A DNA stretch of 8,415 nt from Prevotellaceae bacterium (GTDB taxonomy: Bacteria > Bacteroidota > Bacteroidia > Bacteroidales > UBA932), in NCBI GenBank assembly GCA_031259655.1, contig JAIRLF010000067.1:1-8415 (forward strand). Reading direction: 5' to 3'. Each line of letters begins with the position of its first letter. Within the stretch, counting starts at the first letter, position 1. The notes under the pieces were generated by a model, which made no database searches, was not told the origin of the DNA, and was given only the letters and a program-made list of their open reading frames with translations. A program made the translations under genes and the position numbers. Below, piece by piece: positions 1 through 6,498 of the stretch.

Positions 1-24
1 CTATAAAGAAAATTTGAAAAAAAG

Positions 25-54
25 TTTATGATGTTAAGAAAAACACTACTTTTG
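25..54 (+). promoter_or_regulatory. Candidate Bacteroidetes-type promoter for the envelope-protein gene
   Basis: The box TACTTTTG at 47-54 fits the Bacteroidetes -7 consensus TAnnTTTG. The sequence TTTA at 25-28, 18 bp upstream, is only a weak match to the TTTG/TTG -33 element. The same 13-mer TACTTTTGCAGTT recurs at the promoter before the NUDIX gene (4650-4662), which supports it as a real element. It would give a 5' untranslated region of roughly 190 nt before the ATG at 252, which is long. Confidence 0.5.
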
Positions 55-83
55 CAGTTGGAAATAAGAAAAAAACTTTTCGG

Positions 84-109
84 GAAAAGGTGGTTTTTGC
101 CACTTCTTC
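84..109 (+). other. Imperfect stem-loop in the 5' leader of the envelope-protein gene
   Basis: Arm GAAAAGGTGG (84-93) and arm CCACTTCTTC (100-109) pair over ten positions with one A-C mismatch and one G-U pair, around a 6-nt loop TTTTTG. No T-run follows, so it is not an ordinary intrinsic terminator. It lies inside the predicted transcript from the promoter at 47-54. Its role is unknown and it could be chance. Confidence 0.25.
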
Positions 110-251
110 AGAAAAGAAATGTTATAATAAATTGTTTAACAAAGTATTAAATTCTGTCTAAAGAAAGGGGTACACTAAAAATGATAAATATGGAATCTGT
201 ATGGATGGATGAATGATATTGATAACATAATTGAATTTCAAAAATAAAACA

Positions 252-2666
252 ATGAAAAAGATAATTGCTTATATAAAAATTTGTGTATCATTGTATATTA
301 TTTGTTTACTGTTTTCGTTTACCGGAGAAGAAAACCAGCATACAACCGTTTTTGAGAAAGTTTATCTGCATCTCGACCGGCATTATTATCTTTCGGGCGA
401 CGACATTTGGTTTAAGGCATATTTAATTGATGCGCAGACCAACGAACTGTCGCCCAAAAGCAGCAGAATACTTTACGCTGAGTTGATTTCGCCGGAATCA
501 AAAATTCTGATACGCCGGATTTTGTATGTTGATACTACCGGTTGTTCGATTGGCGATTTCAAATTAAAGAAGAGCGCCGTTTCGGGAAAATACCGCATCC
601 GCGCATACACCAAATGGATGTTGAATTTCGATGACGTCTTTGTTTTCGAAAAAGAGATTGATGTACAGAATATTCCTGACGAATCCGAATCCGAATCGGA
701 ATCCGGCGACACAAAAAAGAAACGGAAAAATAAAGCCGAAAAACCTGATGAAACAGTCATTACTCGTGAAGACGTCGAAATAGAATTTTTCCCCGAAAGC
801 GGCTCATTAGTTTTGGGAATCGAAAATACGGTAGCATTTAAAGCGACAGACTGGTCGGGTAAAGGCGTGAATGTGAACGGAGGAGTTATCAACTCAAACG
901 GCGACACGATAGTTTTATTTTCAAGCGAATATCTCGGAACGGGCAAATTTGTTTTCACTCCGAAAACAGAAGGAGAATATTACGCGTTTTTTATACCGGA
1001 AAATGTCCCGTATCCGTCTTTTGCGCAATTGCCGGAGCCGTTGAATAAAGGTTTTACAATAAATGTGTCGGACGACGACACTGCTTTCGTTCTCAATATT
1101 CGATGCAATCCTTTAACATACGATGAATTTGCGGATAAAACAATCTTTCTTGTTTTCAGGCAGTCGGAGAAATATTTGTTTGCTCATGAGATAATATTGG
1201 ATGCAGATTCCAAATTGCTGTCGCTTCCCAAATCAATGTTGCCGGCGGGAATCACTCGCATCATACTCTACGACGAACAGGAAAAACCATATTGCGAACG
1301 TTTGGTTTATGTCGAAAACAGAAAAGAAATCGATGTACAGATAATTTCGGCAGGCGACAGCAGTTCGGTAATCAAACTGATTGACAACAAAGGACAGCCG
1401 GTACGGGCAAATATGTCGATGTCAATCACGAACAGCATCGTTCCCGACGAAACGTTTGATATCGAATCGTATTTATGGCTCGAATCGGAAGTCAAAGGAA
1501 AAATCGAACGTCCGGCAGCATATTTTGACACTGCCAATCACGACAGATTTAAGCAGATAGACTTGCTTCTGCTTACTCAGGGCTGGCGCGATTATGTGTG
1601 GATACATGCCGAAAACAGTATCTCCGAATTTGCCGGATATCAACCTGAACGCGGATTGCAAATATCGGGTCGCGTCAAACGGCTTTTGGGCAAAAAACCT
1701 TATCCCAATGCAAACATTACCATGTATTTTCCACATTTGGGTTTGGACAAAGGAATACGAGCTACTCAAACCGATTCGTTGGGCAACTATAATTTCGGAT
1801 ACATCGATTTTTGGGGTAATCAAAATATGTATCTCGATTCCAAATCGAAGAAAAATAAAGATGCCGGCGAGATATTTATCAATCCCGTCTGTATGCCTGA
1901 AGACAAGTTTCCTGTGGAAATATGGCGACAGTATCAAACCGACAGCACGTATCAACTCCATACGGCAAGATATAATAAAGATTATAAACTCACTGATACC
2001 GTCGCTTTAGACCCTGTGCGAATCACCGCCAAAAATCCGAAAGGTCATTTAGTGTCCGATAAAGAAATAACGTTGGAAGACGATTCGAGGTGGGCGTCGT
2101 TATATAATTATATCTCAACCGCAAGTTTGTATCTGATATTGCCGGGTAAGAGCCTTCCCAATCAATTCTATTCTGTCCGATATAATTATTTCGATATAGA
2201 CGGGAATAAAATATACAACCGTGTTCCACCCTGGCTAATATCAATGAAAGAAGTTGACAGAGTGGCAATATACAGGACAGTCGGATTTGCGTTCGGTGGT
2301 GGAACAAAACATACATATACAATTGATGCATACGCAAAATATGGTAAATTTTCGGCAGGACGTTTTCCCAAAAGAACTACAATAAATGGAGTTGTTACGA
2401 TAGTTGCTGATTACAAACACAATAATCTTTCGTCGGTAGTAACAGGATATTATGAGGAGCGAAAATTTTACGCCCCCAAATTTAATTCAACTGTCGAAAA
2501 ACAAAATTATTTCGGCACATATTTCTGGCAAGCGGATATCAGTACCGGCAACAACGGAAAATGTGTTGTAAATTATAATCCACAAAAACATACTTTAGGA
2601 AAAATCAGAATAGAAGGAATTACTAATGAAGGTATTCCATTTGTAAAAAAAATAAATAATAAATAG
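252..2666 (+). CDS. Secreted envelope protein with macroglobulin-like and degenerate TonB-plug-like regions
   Basis: This is an 804-residue protein of unknown function. ATG 252 is preferred over the in-frame TTG at 231 because it puts the basic MKK and hydrophobic stretch (residues 4-23) at the N-terminus as a signal peptide; no lipobox cysteine follows it. Residues 33-140 resemble the MG2-like domain of large Bacteroidetes envelope proteins (FEKVYLHLDRHYYLSGDDIW, with YLSGD at 46-50). An acidic then basic linker follows at 143-168, and a second beta-rich segment at about 175-275 begins EIEFFPESGSLV. The motif DLLLLTQGWRDYVW (437-450), a carboxypeptidase-regulatory-like stretch (469-520, ISGRV...DSLGNYNF) and a short plug-like region (about 585-700) come next. 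The C-terminal segment (YYEERKFYAPKF, then a beta-rich end) is also family-typical. There is no TonB-receptor barrel. Such proteins are presumed to act in the periplasm or at the outer membrane. The gene appears to stand alone. Confidence 0.8.
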   Translation: MKKIIAYIKICVSLYIICLLFSFTGEENQHTTVFEKVYLHLDRHYYLSGDDIWFKAYLIDAQTNELSPKSSRILYAELISPESKILIRRILYVDTTGCSIGDFKLKKSAVSGKYRIRAYTKWMLNFDDVFVFEKEIDVQNIPDESESESESGDTKKKRKNKAEKPDETVITREDVEIEFFPESGSLVLGIENTVAFKATDWSGKGVNVNGGVINSNGDTIVLFSSEYLGTGKFVFTPKTEGEYYAFFIPENVPYPSFAQLPEPLNKGFTINVSDDDTAFVLNIRCNPLTYDEFADKTIFLVFRQSEKYLFAHEIILDADSKLLSLPKSMLPAGITRIILYDEQEKPYCERLVYVENRKEIDVQIISAGDSSSVIKLIDNKGQPVRANMSMSITNSIVPDETFDIESYLWLESEVKGKIERPAAYFDTANHDRFKQIDLLLLTQGWRDYVWIHAENSISEFAGYQPERGLQISGRVKRLLGKKPYPNANITMYFPHLGLDKGIRATQTDSLGNYNFGYIDFWGNQNMYLDSKSKKNKDAGEIFINPVCMPEDKFPVEIWRQYQTDSTYQLHTARYNKDYKLTDTVALDPVRITAKNPKGHLVSDKEITLEDDSRWASLYNYISTASLYLILPGKSLPNQFYSVRYNYFDIDGNKIYNRVPPWLISMKEVDRVAIYRTVGFAFGGGTKHTYTIDAYAKYGKFSAGRFPKRTTINGVVTIVADYKHNNLSSVVTGYYEERKFYAPKFNSTVEKQNYFGTYFWQADISTGNNGKCVVNYNPQKHTLGKIRIEGITNEGIPFVKKINNK
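681..704 (+). repeat. Hexamer repeat encoding Ser-Glu linker inside the envelope protein
   Basis: Four near-identical hexamers (GAATCC, GAATCC, GAATCG, GAATCC) encode alternating Glu and Ser at residues 144-151, followed directly by a basic stretch (KKKRKNK at 155-161). It lies between the two N-terminal beta domains, so a flexible interdomain linker is the simplest reading. Short in-frame hexamer repeats can change copy number without breaking the frame. Confidence 0.7.
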
Positions 2667-2685
2667 CGAAATGAAATACATGTTA

Positions 2686-2731
2686 TTAGCTTTATGTTAT
2701 TGTAGTAAAATATAAATCGCAAGAAAGCTAA
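2686..2731. other. Inverted repeat just after the envelope-protein gene
   Basis: TTAGCTTT (2686-2693) and AAAGCTAA (2724-2731) are a perfect 8-bp inverted repeat with 30 nt between the arms. It lies 20 bp after the stop codon. No T-run follows on the plus strand, so it does not look like a standard intrinsic terminator; it might still shield the mRNA 3' end. With AT-rich arms and a long loop, chance is possible. Confidence 0.25.
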
Positions 2732-2767
2732 AAAAATAATAAAAGAATGGGGGTAGACACCCTACCC
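2730..2767 (-). terminator. Possible ahpF terminator formed by the last repeat unit plus T-rich tract
   Basis: Read on the minus strand, the repeat unit at 2751-2767 folds into a perfect 6-bp stem (GGGTAG with CTACCC, 5-nt loop). It is followed after three bases by a T-rich tract ending in seven T (2730-2750). This would end ahpF transcripts about 75-110 bp after its stop codon. The T-tract is interrupted and offset from the stem, so efficiency is uncertain. Confidence 0.4.
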
Positions 2768-2819
2768 GCATAAGGGTAGACACCTTACCCGCATAAGGGT
2801 AGACACTCTATCCGCATAG
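2751..2819. repeat. Three 23-bp tandem repeats built from alternating hairpin arms
   Basis: Units lie at 2751-2773, 2774-2796 and 2797-2819. Each reads GGGTAG, a 5-nt spacer (ACACC or ACACT), CTACCC or a variant, then GCATAA or GCATAG. Within a unit, GGGTAG pairs with CTACCC; between units, CTACCC can pair just as well with the next GGGTAG across GCATAA, so each inner arm has two possible partners. The two stem variants (TTACCC in unit 2, CTATCC in unit 3) remain pairable on the plus-strand RNA through G-U pairs but give A-C mismatches on the minus strand. The array sits between two convergent genes. There are no spacers, so it is not CRISPR. It may be one copy of a dispersed genomic repeat. 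Confidence 0.9.
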
Positions 2820-2840
2820 GGGCTTCCGGACTGACACTAA

Positions 2841-4388
2841 CTAAAAATCGCTTAGCGACAAAGTGAAGGCGCTTAGCGCTGCTTTTGCGCCCTCGCCCAT
2901 TGCGATAATAATCTGTTTGAACGGAACATTTGTGACGTCGCCGGCAGCATAGATTCCCGGTTGATTTGTCCGGCAATGTTCGTCGATTTCGATTTCGCCG
3001 GCTTTGTTCGTTGCCACAATATCTTTGAAAGCGCCGCTGTTAGCCATGAGACCTATCTGGACAAATATACCGTCGAGGGCAATGACGCTTTCCTTATCGG
3101 TACGACGGTCTTTGACGCGTATACCGGTTACTTTTTCGCCGTTTCCGATGACCTCTGTTGTCTGGGCGCTTGCGATAATTTCGATATTGTCACGACTTTT
3201 CGCCTTGTTTTGCAGGACAGTATCCGCGCGAAGCCGGTCGGCAAATTCGAGAACCGTGACTTTTGAGCAAATTCCCGAAAGGTCTATCGCCGCTTCGATG
3301 CCCGAGTTTCCGCCTCCGACTACGGCAACATGTTTCCCTTTGTAGAACGGACCGTCGCAATGCGGACAAAAAGCCACGCCGCGTCCAATGTATTCCGTTT
3401 CACCCGGAACGTTGAGTTTCCGCCAATTAGCTCCGGTTGCGATGATAATTGACGCAGCAGTATAACGTTCGCCTGTCGACGTCCATATCACCTTAGCGTT
3501 GTCATCGAGGGTAATTTTTTCCACATGTCGATGTTCGAACAAATCTATCGAATAGCGTTGAGCATGAGTTTTCAGTTGAGCGGCAAGTTGAGTTCCTGTG
3601 ATATAAGGAACCGAAATCAAGTTTTCGATACCGACAGTTTCGTTCACCTGTCCGCCGATTCGTTCAGCTATAATAGCGACTTTCAACCCTTTGCGCGCCG
3701 AATAAATTGCCGCTGACGTTCCTGCGGGACCGCTACCGACGACAATCACATCGTATGATTTTATTTCGCCCGGGTTTGCCTGTATTTCAGAACCGTATTG
3801 GGCGTGAAGTTTTTCGAGCAATTCGCCGAAATTCGATTTCCCTACGTGCAACAATCGACCTTCGGCAAAGACCGAAGGAACAGCCTGAATATTCAGCGCC
3901 TCGGCTTCGTCCTGATACAATGCGCCATCGACCATTTCGTGCGTAATATTGTCGTTGAACAAAGCCATCAGATTCAACGATTGCACAACGTCGGGGCAAT
4001 TTGTGCAAGTAAGCGAGACGAAAGTCGTAAGATTAATCTTGCCTTTCAACGCTTTCACGCGGTTTATCAGAGCCTCGTCGGGAATATTTTTGCCCTGACC
4101 GTCGCTGTTGAGTATCGCAAGAATCAGCGACGAAAATTCGTGTCCGTTAGGGATTCCACGAAACCGGATGCCTGTGTTTTTGTCGTCTTTCAGCAGCGAG
4201 AACGCTAACTGTTCCCCCTCGCTTACTCTGCATGTGATTTTGTCCGACGATGATGCCACATCGTTAAGGAAATCAGTAAATTCACTCCGGTATTCGTGCG
4301 ATTCGGGCCTTGTAGCATCCAAAACATACCGGGCTTTCAAATTAGCAAAAAGACTTTGCAGTTGTTGTTTTATCTCAGTGTCTAACAT
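2841..4388 (-). CDS. ahpF: Alkyl hydroperoxide reductase subunit F (NADH-dependent flavoprotein)
   Basis: AhpF passes electrons from NADH through FAD and two disulfide centres to AhpC, the peroxiredoxin that reduces hydrogen peroxide and organic hydroperoxides in the cytoplasm. The 515-residue product matches the usual length (about 520) and starts MLDTEIKQQL like the enterobacterial protein. The N-terminal tandem thioredoxin-fold region carries CTNC (C128, C131) in SLTCTNCPDVVQSLNLMALF. The C-terminal thioredoxin-reductase-like part has the FAD motif GSGPAG (218-223), the redox motif CPHC (C341, C344), the pyridine-nucleotide motif VVGGGNSG (356-363) and AAGD (481-484). A longer frame opens at 4445, but that start lies upstream of the predicted transcription start, so ATG 4388 is chosen. 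No ahpC flanks it, although the two are usually adjacent. Peroxide control, for example by OxyR, is plausible from the family, but I saw no clear OxyR site. Confidence 0.96.
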   Translation of the reverse strand: MLDTEIKQQLQSLFANLKARYVLDATRPESHEYRSEFTDFLNDVASSSDKITCRVSEGEQLAFSLLKDDKNTGIRFRGIPNGHEFSSLILAILNSDGQGKNIPDEALINRVKALKGKINLTTFVSLTCTNCPDVVQSLNLMALFNDNITHEMVDGALYQDEAEALNIQAVPSVFAEGRLLHVGKSNFGELLEKLHAQYGSEIQANPGEIKSYDVIVVGSGPAGTSAAIYSARKGLKVAIIAERIGGQVNETVGIENLISVPYITGTQLAAQLKTHAQRYSIDLFEHRHVEKITLDDNAKVIWTSTGERYTAASIIIATGANWRKLNVPGETEYIGRGVAFCPHCDGPFYKGKHVAVVGGGNSGIEAAIDLSGICSKVTVLEFADRLRADTVLQNKAKSRDNIEIIASAQTTEVIGNGEKVTGIRVKDRRTDKESVIALDGIFVQIGLMANSGAFKDIVATNKAGEIEIDEHCRTNQPGIYAAGDVTNVPFKQIIIAMGEGAKAALSAFTLSLSDF

Positions 4389-4421
4389 AATTATTGTTTT
4401 AAATTCATTACAATTTTTGTG

Positions 4422-4453
4422 CAAAATTACACAGTATATACACATAAAGCAAA
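4422..4453 (-). promoter_or_regulatory. Promoter for ahpF
   Basis: On the minus strand, TAATTTTG (4429-4422) matches the -7 consensus TAnnTTTG, and TTTG (4453-4450) lies 20 bp upstream as the -33 element. The expected transcription start is near 4414, giving a leader of about 25 nt to ATG 4388. A second TAATTTTG on the same strand (4514-4507) has no well-spaced -33 element and is a weaker alternative. Confidence 0.6.
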
Positions 4454-4540
4454 TCGATATTTTATATATGTTAATAAACGCAATTTATAGCAAAGAGTAG
4501 AATTGGCAAAATTAAAAAAAACTGCAATACAAGTTGAAAA

Positions 4541-4570
4541 ATACGTTAATTACGTATAAAAAAAACGTAT
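4541..4570. promoter_or_regulatory. Candidate operator: ATACGT palindrome plus a third half-site
   Basis: The 17-bp site ATACGTTAATTACGTAT (4541-4557) has perfect 6-bp inverted arms separated by 5 bp. A third copy, ACGTAT (4565-4570), lies in direct orientation 13 bp after the second arm, about one helical turn plus 2-3 bp. The site sits between the divergent ahpF and NUDIX-regulator promoters, upstream of both. Autoregulation by the NUDIX regulator is the obvious hypothesis because such regulators bind palindromes near their own genes, but nothing here proves which protein binds. Confidence 0.45.
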
Positions 4571-4623
4571 CAGGTCAGGATTTACTATTTTTAATTATTT
4601 GTTATCAAGCGGTTTTGTTAAGA

Positions 4624-4657
4624 TTGTATGATAATATCATCTTTTTTTTTACTTTTG
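4624..4657 (+). promoter_or_regulatory. Promoter for the NUDIX regulator and TrmN6 operon
   Basis: TACTTTTG (4650-4657) matches the -7 consensus exactly. TTG at 4624-4626 is the nearest -33 candidate, with a somewhat long 23-bp spacer. The predicted start near 4665 leaves about 15 nt before ATG 4680; AGGA at 4670-4673, six bases before the ATG, can serve as a Shine-Dalgarno sequence. Confidence 0.6.
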
Positions 4658-4679
4658 CAGTTAAAAAACAGGATTAATT

Positions 4680-5432
4680 ATGAAAAGGAGAAATATTATA
4701 GATAAAATAATGAACAATGAAGCAGTTTATCAACAAGGCGTTTCTGTCGATTGTGTAGTTTTCGGGTTTCACGACAGGATGTTGAAAGTGTTGTTAAGCA
4801 AATTTAACTTCTTCTATAAATGGATGTTACCTGTCGGATTTATCAAAAAGGACGAAGACATTGACGCTGCCGCTCATCGTGTTCTGAAGAAAATAACGGG
4901 CTTAGACAACATCTATTTATATCAATTTCATGCATTTGGCAGCCCGATGCGTCCAAACTTAAAGGACCACAACGATATTATGGCTAAAATGGGGCTCAAA
5001 GACAACAGTCATTGGGTTGCGCAACGTTTCATCAGCGTCGGATATTGCGCTTTGGTCGAATATTCGCAAGTACACATTCGCACCAACGCCAACAAAGATG
5101 TTCGATGGTTCAATCTCAACGAAATTCCTTCGTTGTATTCCGACCATAATAACATCATCGAAAAGGCTTTATCCACTATCCGGTCTCAAATAAACATCCT
5201 TCCGATAGGATACAAACTGCTTCCCGAAAAATTCCCTCTGTCGGAACTGAGGATTATCTACGAAACAATACTCGGTTGCGAATTGGACAGGCGAAATTTT
5301 CAACGTAAAATACTGTCAACCGAATATTTGATAAAATTGGATGAATACTGCGAAAAGACAGGACAAAAACCGACAGTGCTGTTCTCGTTCGACAAAAAAC
5401 AGTGCGACAAAGCTTTGCAAAACATAATCTGA
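4680..5432 (+). CDS. NUDIX-domain transcriptional regulator (NrtR/AraR-like), probably without hydrolase activity
   Basis: This 250-residue protein has a Nudix-fold domain (about 18-150) followed by a C-terminal winged-helix-like region (about 175-240, FPLSELRIIYETILGCELDR then RRNFQRKIL), the layout of NrtR-family regulators that sense a small ligand and bind DNA. The Nudix box occupies residues 53-75 with exact spacing (G53, E59, R67, G74), but the core REUXEE reads R-V-L-K-K-I, so the catalytic, metal-binding glutamates are replaced. In this family that points to ligand sensing without hydrolysis. Bacteroidetes members described in the literature mostly control sugar use (such as arabinose) or NAD metabolism; neither kind of gene is present here, so the ligand is unknown. 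It is followed 13 bp later by the tRNA methyltransferase gene and probably shares its mRNA. Family assignment is firm; the regulon is not known. Confidence 0.88.
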   Translation: MKRRNIIDKIMNNEAVYQQGVSVDCVVFGFHDRMLKVLLSKFNFFYKWMLPVGFIKKDEDIDAAAHRVLKKITGLDNIYLYQFHAFGSPMRPNLKDHNDIMAKMGLKDNSHWVAQRFISVGYCALVEYSQVHIRTNANKDVRWFNLNEIPSLYSDHNNIIEKALSTIRSQINILPIGYKLLPEKFPLSELRIIYETILGCELDRRNFQRKILSTEYLIKLDEYCEKTGQKPTVLFSFDKKQCDKALQNII

Positions 5433-5445
5433 GGATTTTAACAGA

Positions 5446-6153
5446 ATGGCAAACGACTTTTTTAAGTTCAAACTATTCACTGTCAAACAGGATAAAACAG
5501 CAATGAAAGTCGGAATCGACAGTGTTCTGCTTGGCGCGTGGATATCCGCGAACGGCTTGGAAACGAATGTGCTCGACATAGGAACCGGCAGCGGATTGCT
5601 GGCTCTCATGATGGCGCAAAAAATCCCTGCCGCAAAAATCGTTGCCTGCGAAATCGACGAAATCGCGTGCGAACAAGCATCCGAAAACATATCGTCCTCG
5701 GCATGGAGCGAACGAATTGCCGTCGTCAACGCTGATATACGGTCTTTTACACACAATCCGAAAAGCTTTGACTTGATAGTATGCAATCCTCCGTATTTCG
5801 AAAAATCGCTGAAATCGCATGACGAGAAAAGAAATTTCGCTCGCCATAACGACAGTCTGCCGCTGACCGATTTGATAGATTGCGTCCACAGACTGTTACA
5901 CGACAATGGACGTTTCGTCCTGATTGTTCCGGAAAATCAAGCCGGTACGGTTATCGAACTTGCCGGAGCAAAAAAACTGTTCCCGACGAAACGTTTAAAC
6001 ATCAAATCCACTGCAACAAAGCCGGTGAGCAGGGTAATCCTTGAACTAAGCTACACATTACAACCGCCGGAAGAAAGAACGTTAACCGTAAGAACGGGAA
6101 ACAACTATTCCGATGATTATAAGGCAATAACAAAGGATTTTTACTTAAGTTGA
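5446..6153 (+). CDS. trmN6: tRNA1(Val) (adenine(37)-N6)-methyltransferase, TrmN6/YfiC family
   Basis: This S-adenosylmethionine-dependent methyltransferase is expected to form m6A at position 37 of tRNA1(Val), next to the anticodon. The 235-residue product has the family N-terminus FKFKLFTVKQDKTAMKVGID followed by SVLLGAW (through residue 32), the SAM-binding motif LDIGTGSGLLAL (43-54), an acidic residue after the second strand (E69 in ACEID), and the amino-methylase catalytic motif NPPY (114-117). The C-terminal NYSDDY...ITKDFYL also matches the E. coli protein. ATG 5446 is preceded by GAGGA (5431-5435), which overlaps the stop codon of the NUDIX gene, supporting translation from a shared message. 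The exact tRNA target in this organism is inferred from homology. Confidence 0.93.
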   Translation: MANDFFKFKLFTVKQDKTAMKVGIDSVLLGAWISANGLETNVLDIGTGSGLLALMMAQKIPAAKIVACEIDEIACEQASENISSSAWSERIAVVNADIRSFTHNPKSFDLIVCNPPYFEKSLKSHDEKRNFARHNDSLPLTDLIDCVHRLLHDNGRFVLIVPENQAGTVIELAGAKKLFPTKRLNIKSTATKPVSRVILELSYTLQPPEERTLTVRTGNNYSDDYKAITKDFYLS

Positions 6154-6440
6154 TTTTTCACGGAATTAACACATTCTCAGTCTGTAGCACACAGATGATG
6201 CAGATTATCACGATTTACGCAGATAACCACAAGTTGTTTTTGTGGGAACTTTCGGGCAATGATAATGCAACAATCGAACTTGCGACAAATAATTTCTGAA
6301 AATACACGATTTTTCAATATTTTCGCAGAAAAAAAATCATTTTTTCGTAAAAAATTCTATGCATATAAAAAAAATATTAAAACACAACAATCTGATTAAT
6401 ATTACAAAAGCGTTTTAATGTAAAACAATTTTTCTTTCAG
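6154..6440. other. Intergenic region with no gene; AT-rich, weak structure
   Basis: I see no convincing ORF or RNA gene here. A small hairpin CCACAA (6227-6232) with TTGTGG (6240-6245) lacks a T-run, and an A-run facing a T-run around 6328-6346 could pair weakly. Either might end the TrmN6 transcript, but neither is a clean terminator. The region also holds the degenerate repeat at 6189-6225 and the left arm of the inverted repeat at 6382-6389. Confidence 0.5.
6189..6225. repeat. Degenerate short direct repeat (CACAGAT / CACGATT / CGCAGAT)
   Basis: A CAGAT- or CGATT-like word recurs at intervals of about 9-12 bp: ACACAGATG, GCAGATT, CACGATTT, CGCAGATAA. The pattern resembles imperfect intergenic repeats of the CACAGATT/CACGGATT kind that I associate with Bacteroidetes genomes; that link is from memory. 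It encodes nothing visible. Confidence 0.4.
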
Positions 6441-6451
6441 TTGTGTTGTGT
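6382..6451. promoter_or_regulatory. Inverted repeat flanking the DUF2007 gene promoter
   Basis: ACACAACA (6382-6389) and TGTTGTGT (6444-6451) form a perfect 8-bp inverted repeat with 54 bp between the arms. The right arm overlaps the predicted -33 region and spacer of the promoter for the gene at 6499, so a looping or dimeric regulator is conceivable. The arms are also simple CA/GT-rich words. Confidence 0.25.
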
Positions 6452-6472
6452 GAAAAAAAAATATTATCTTTG
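6441..6472 (+). promoter_or_regulatory. Promoter for the DUF2007-type gene
   Basis: TATCTTTG (6465-6472) is an exact TAnnTTTG -7 box, with TTG at 6441-6443 as -33 element and a 21-bp spacer. The transcript would start near 6479, about 20 nt before ATG 6499. Confidence 0.65.
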
Positions 6473-6498
6473 AACAGGATTTTAATACGTGTAGTCTC

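Noticed and set aside
181..216. Eleven-codon ORF upstream of the envelope-protein gene
   Set aside because: It has an AAGGGG about 12 nt upstream but no informative codon run and no following terminator; nothing supports it as a leader peptide.
231..251. TTG start adding seven residues to the envelope protein
   Set aside because: The ATG at 252 gives a normal signal peptide beginning MKK; the extension NFKNKT is unlikely and TTG starts are rare.
473..958. 161-codon minus-strand ORF opposite the envelope-protein gene
   Set aside because: It is a shadow frame; its Ser/Asp repeat is just the reverse complement of the Glu/Ser hexamer repeat.
2751..2819. CRISPR array
   Set aside because: The three units abut directly with no unique spacers, and there are no cas genes.
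3798..4208. Plus-strand ORFs opposite ahpF, including 3798-4208 and 2961-3266
   Set aside because: They lie antisense to a well-conserved gene and look like no known protein.
4389..4445. N-terminal extension of ahpF to an ATG at 4445
   Set aside because: The family starts at MLDT (4388), and the predicted promoter -7 box (4422-4429) lies downstream of 4445, so that codon would not be transcribed.
6227..6245. Hairpin CCACAA/TTGTGG as the trmN6 terminator
   Set aside because: No T-run follows on the plus strand, and it lies inside a repeat-like tract; evidence is too weak to call it a terminator.
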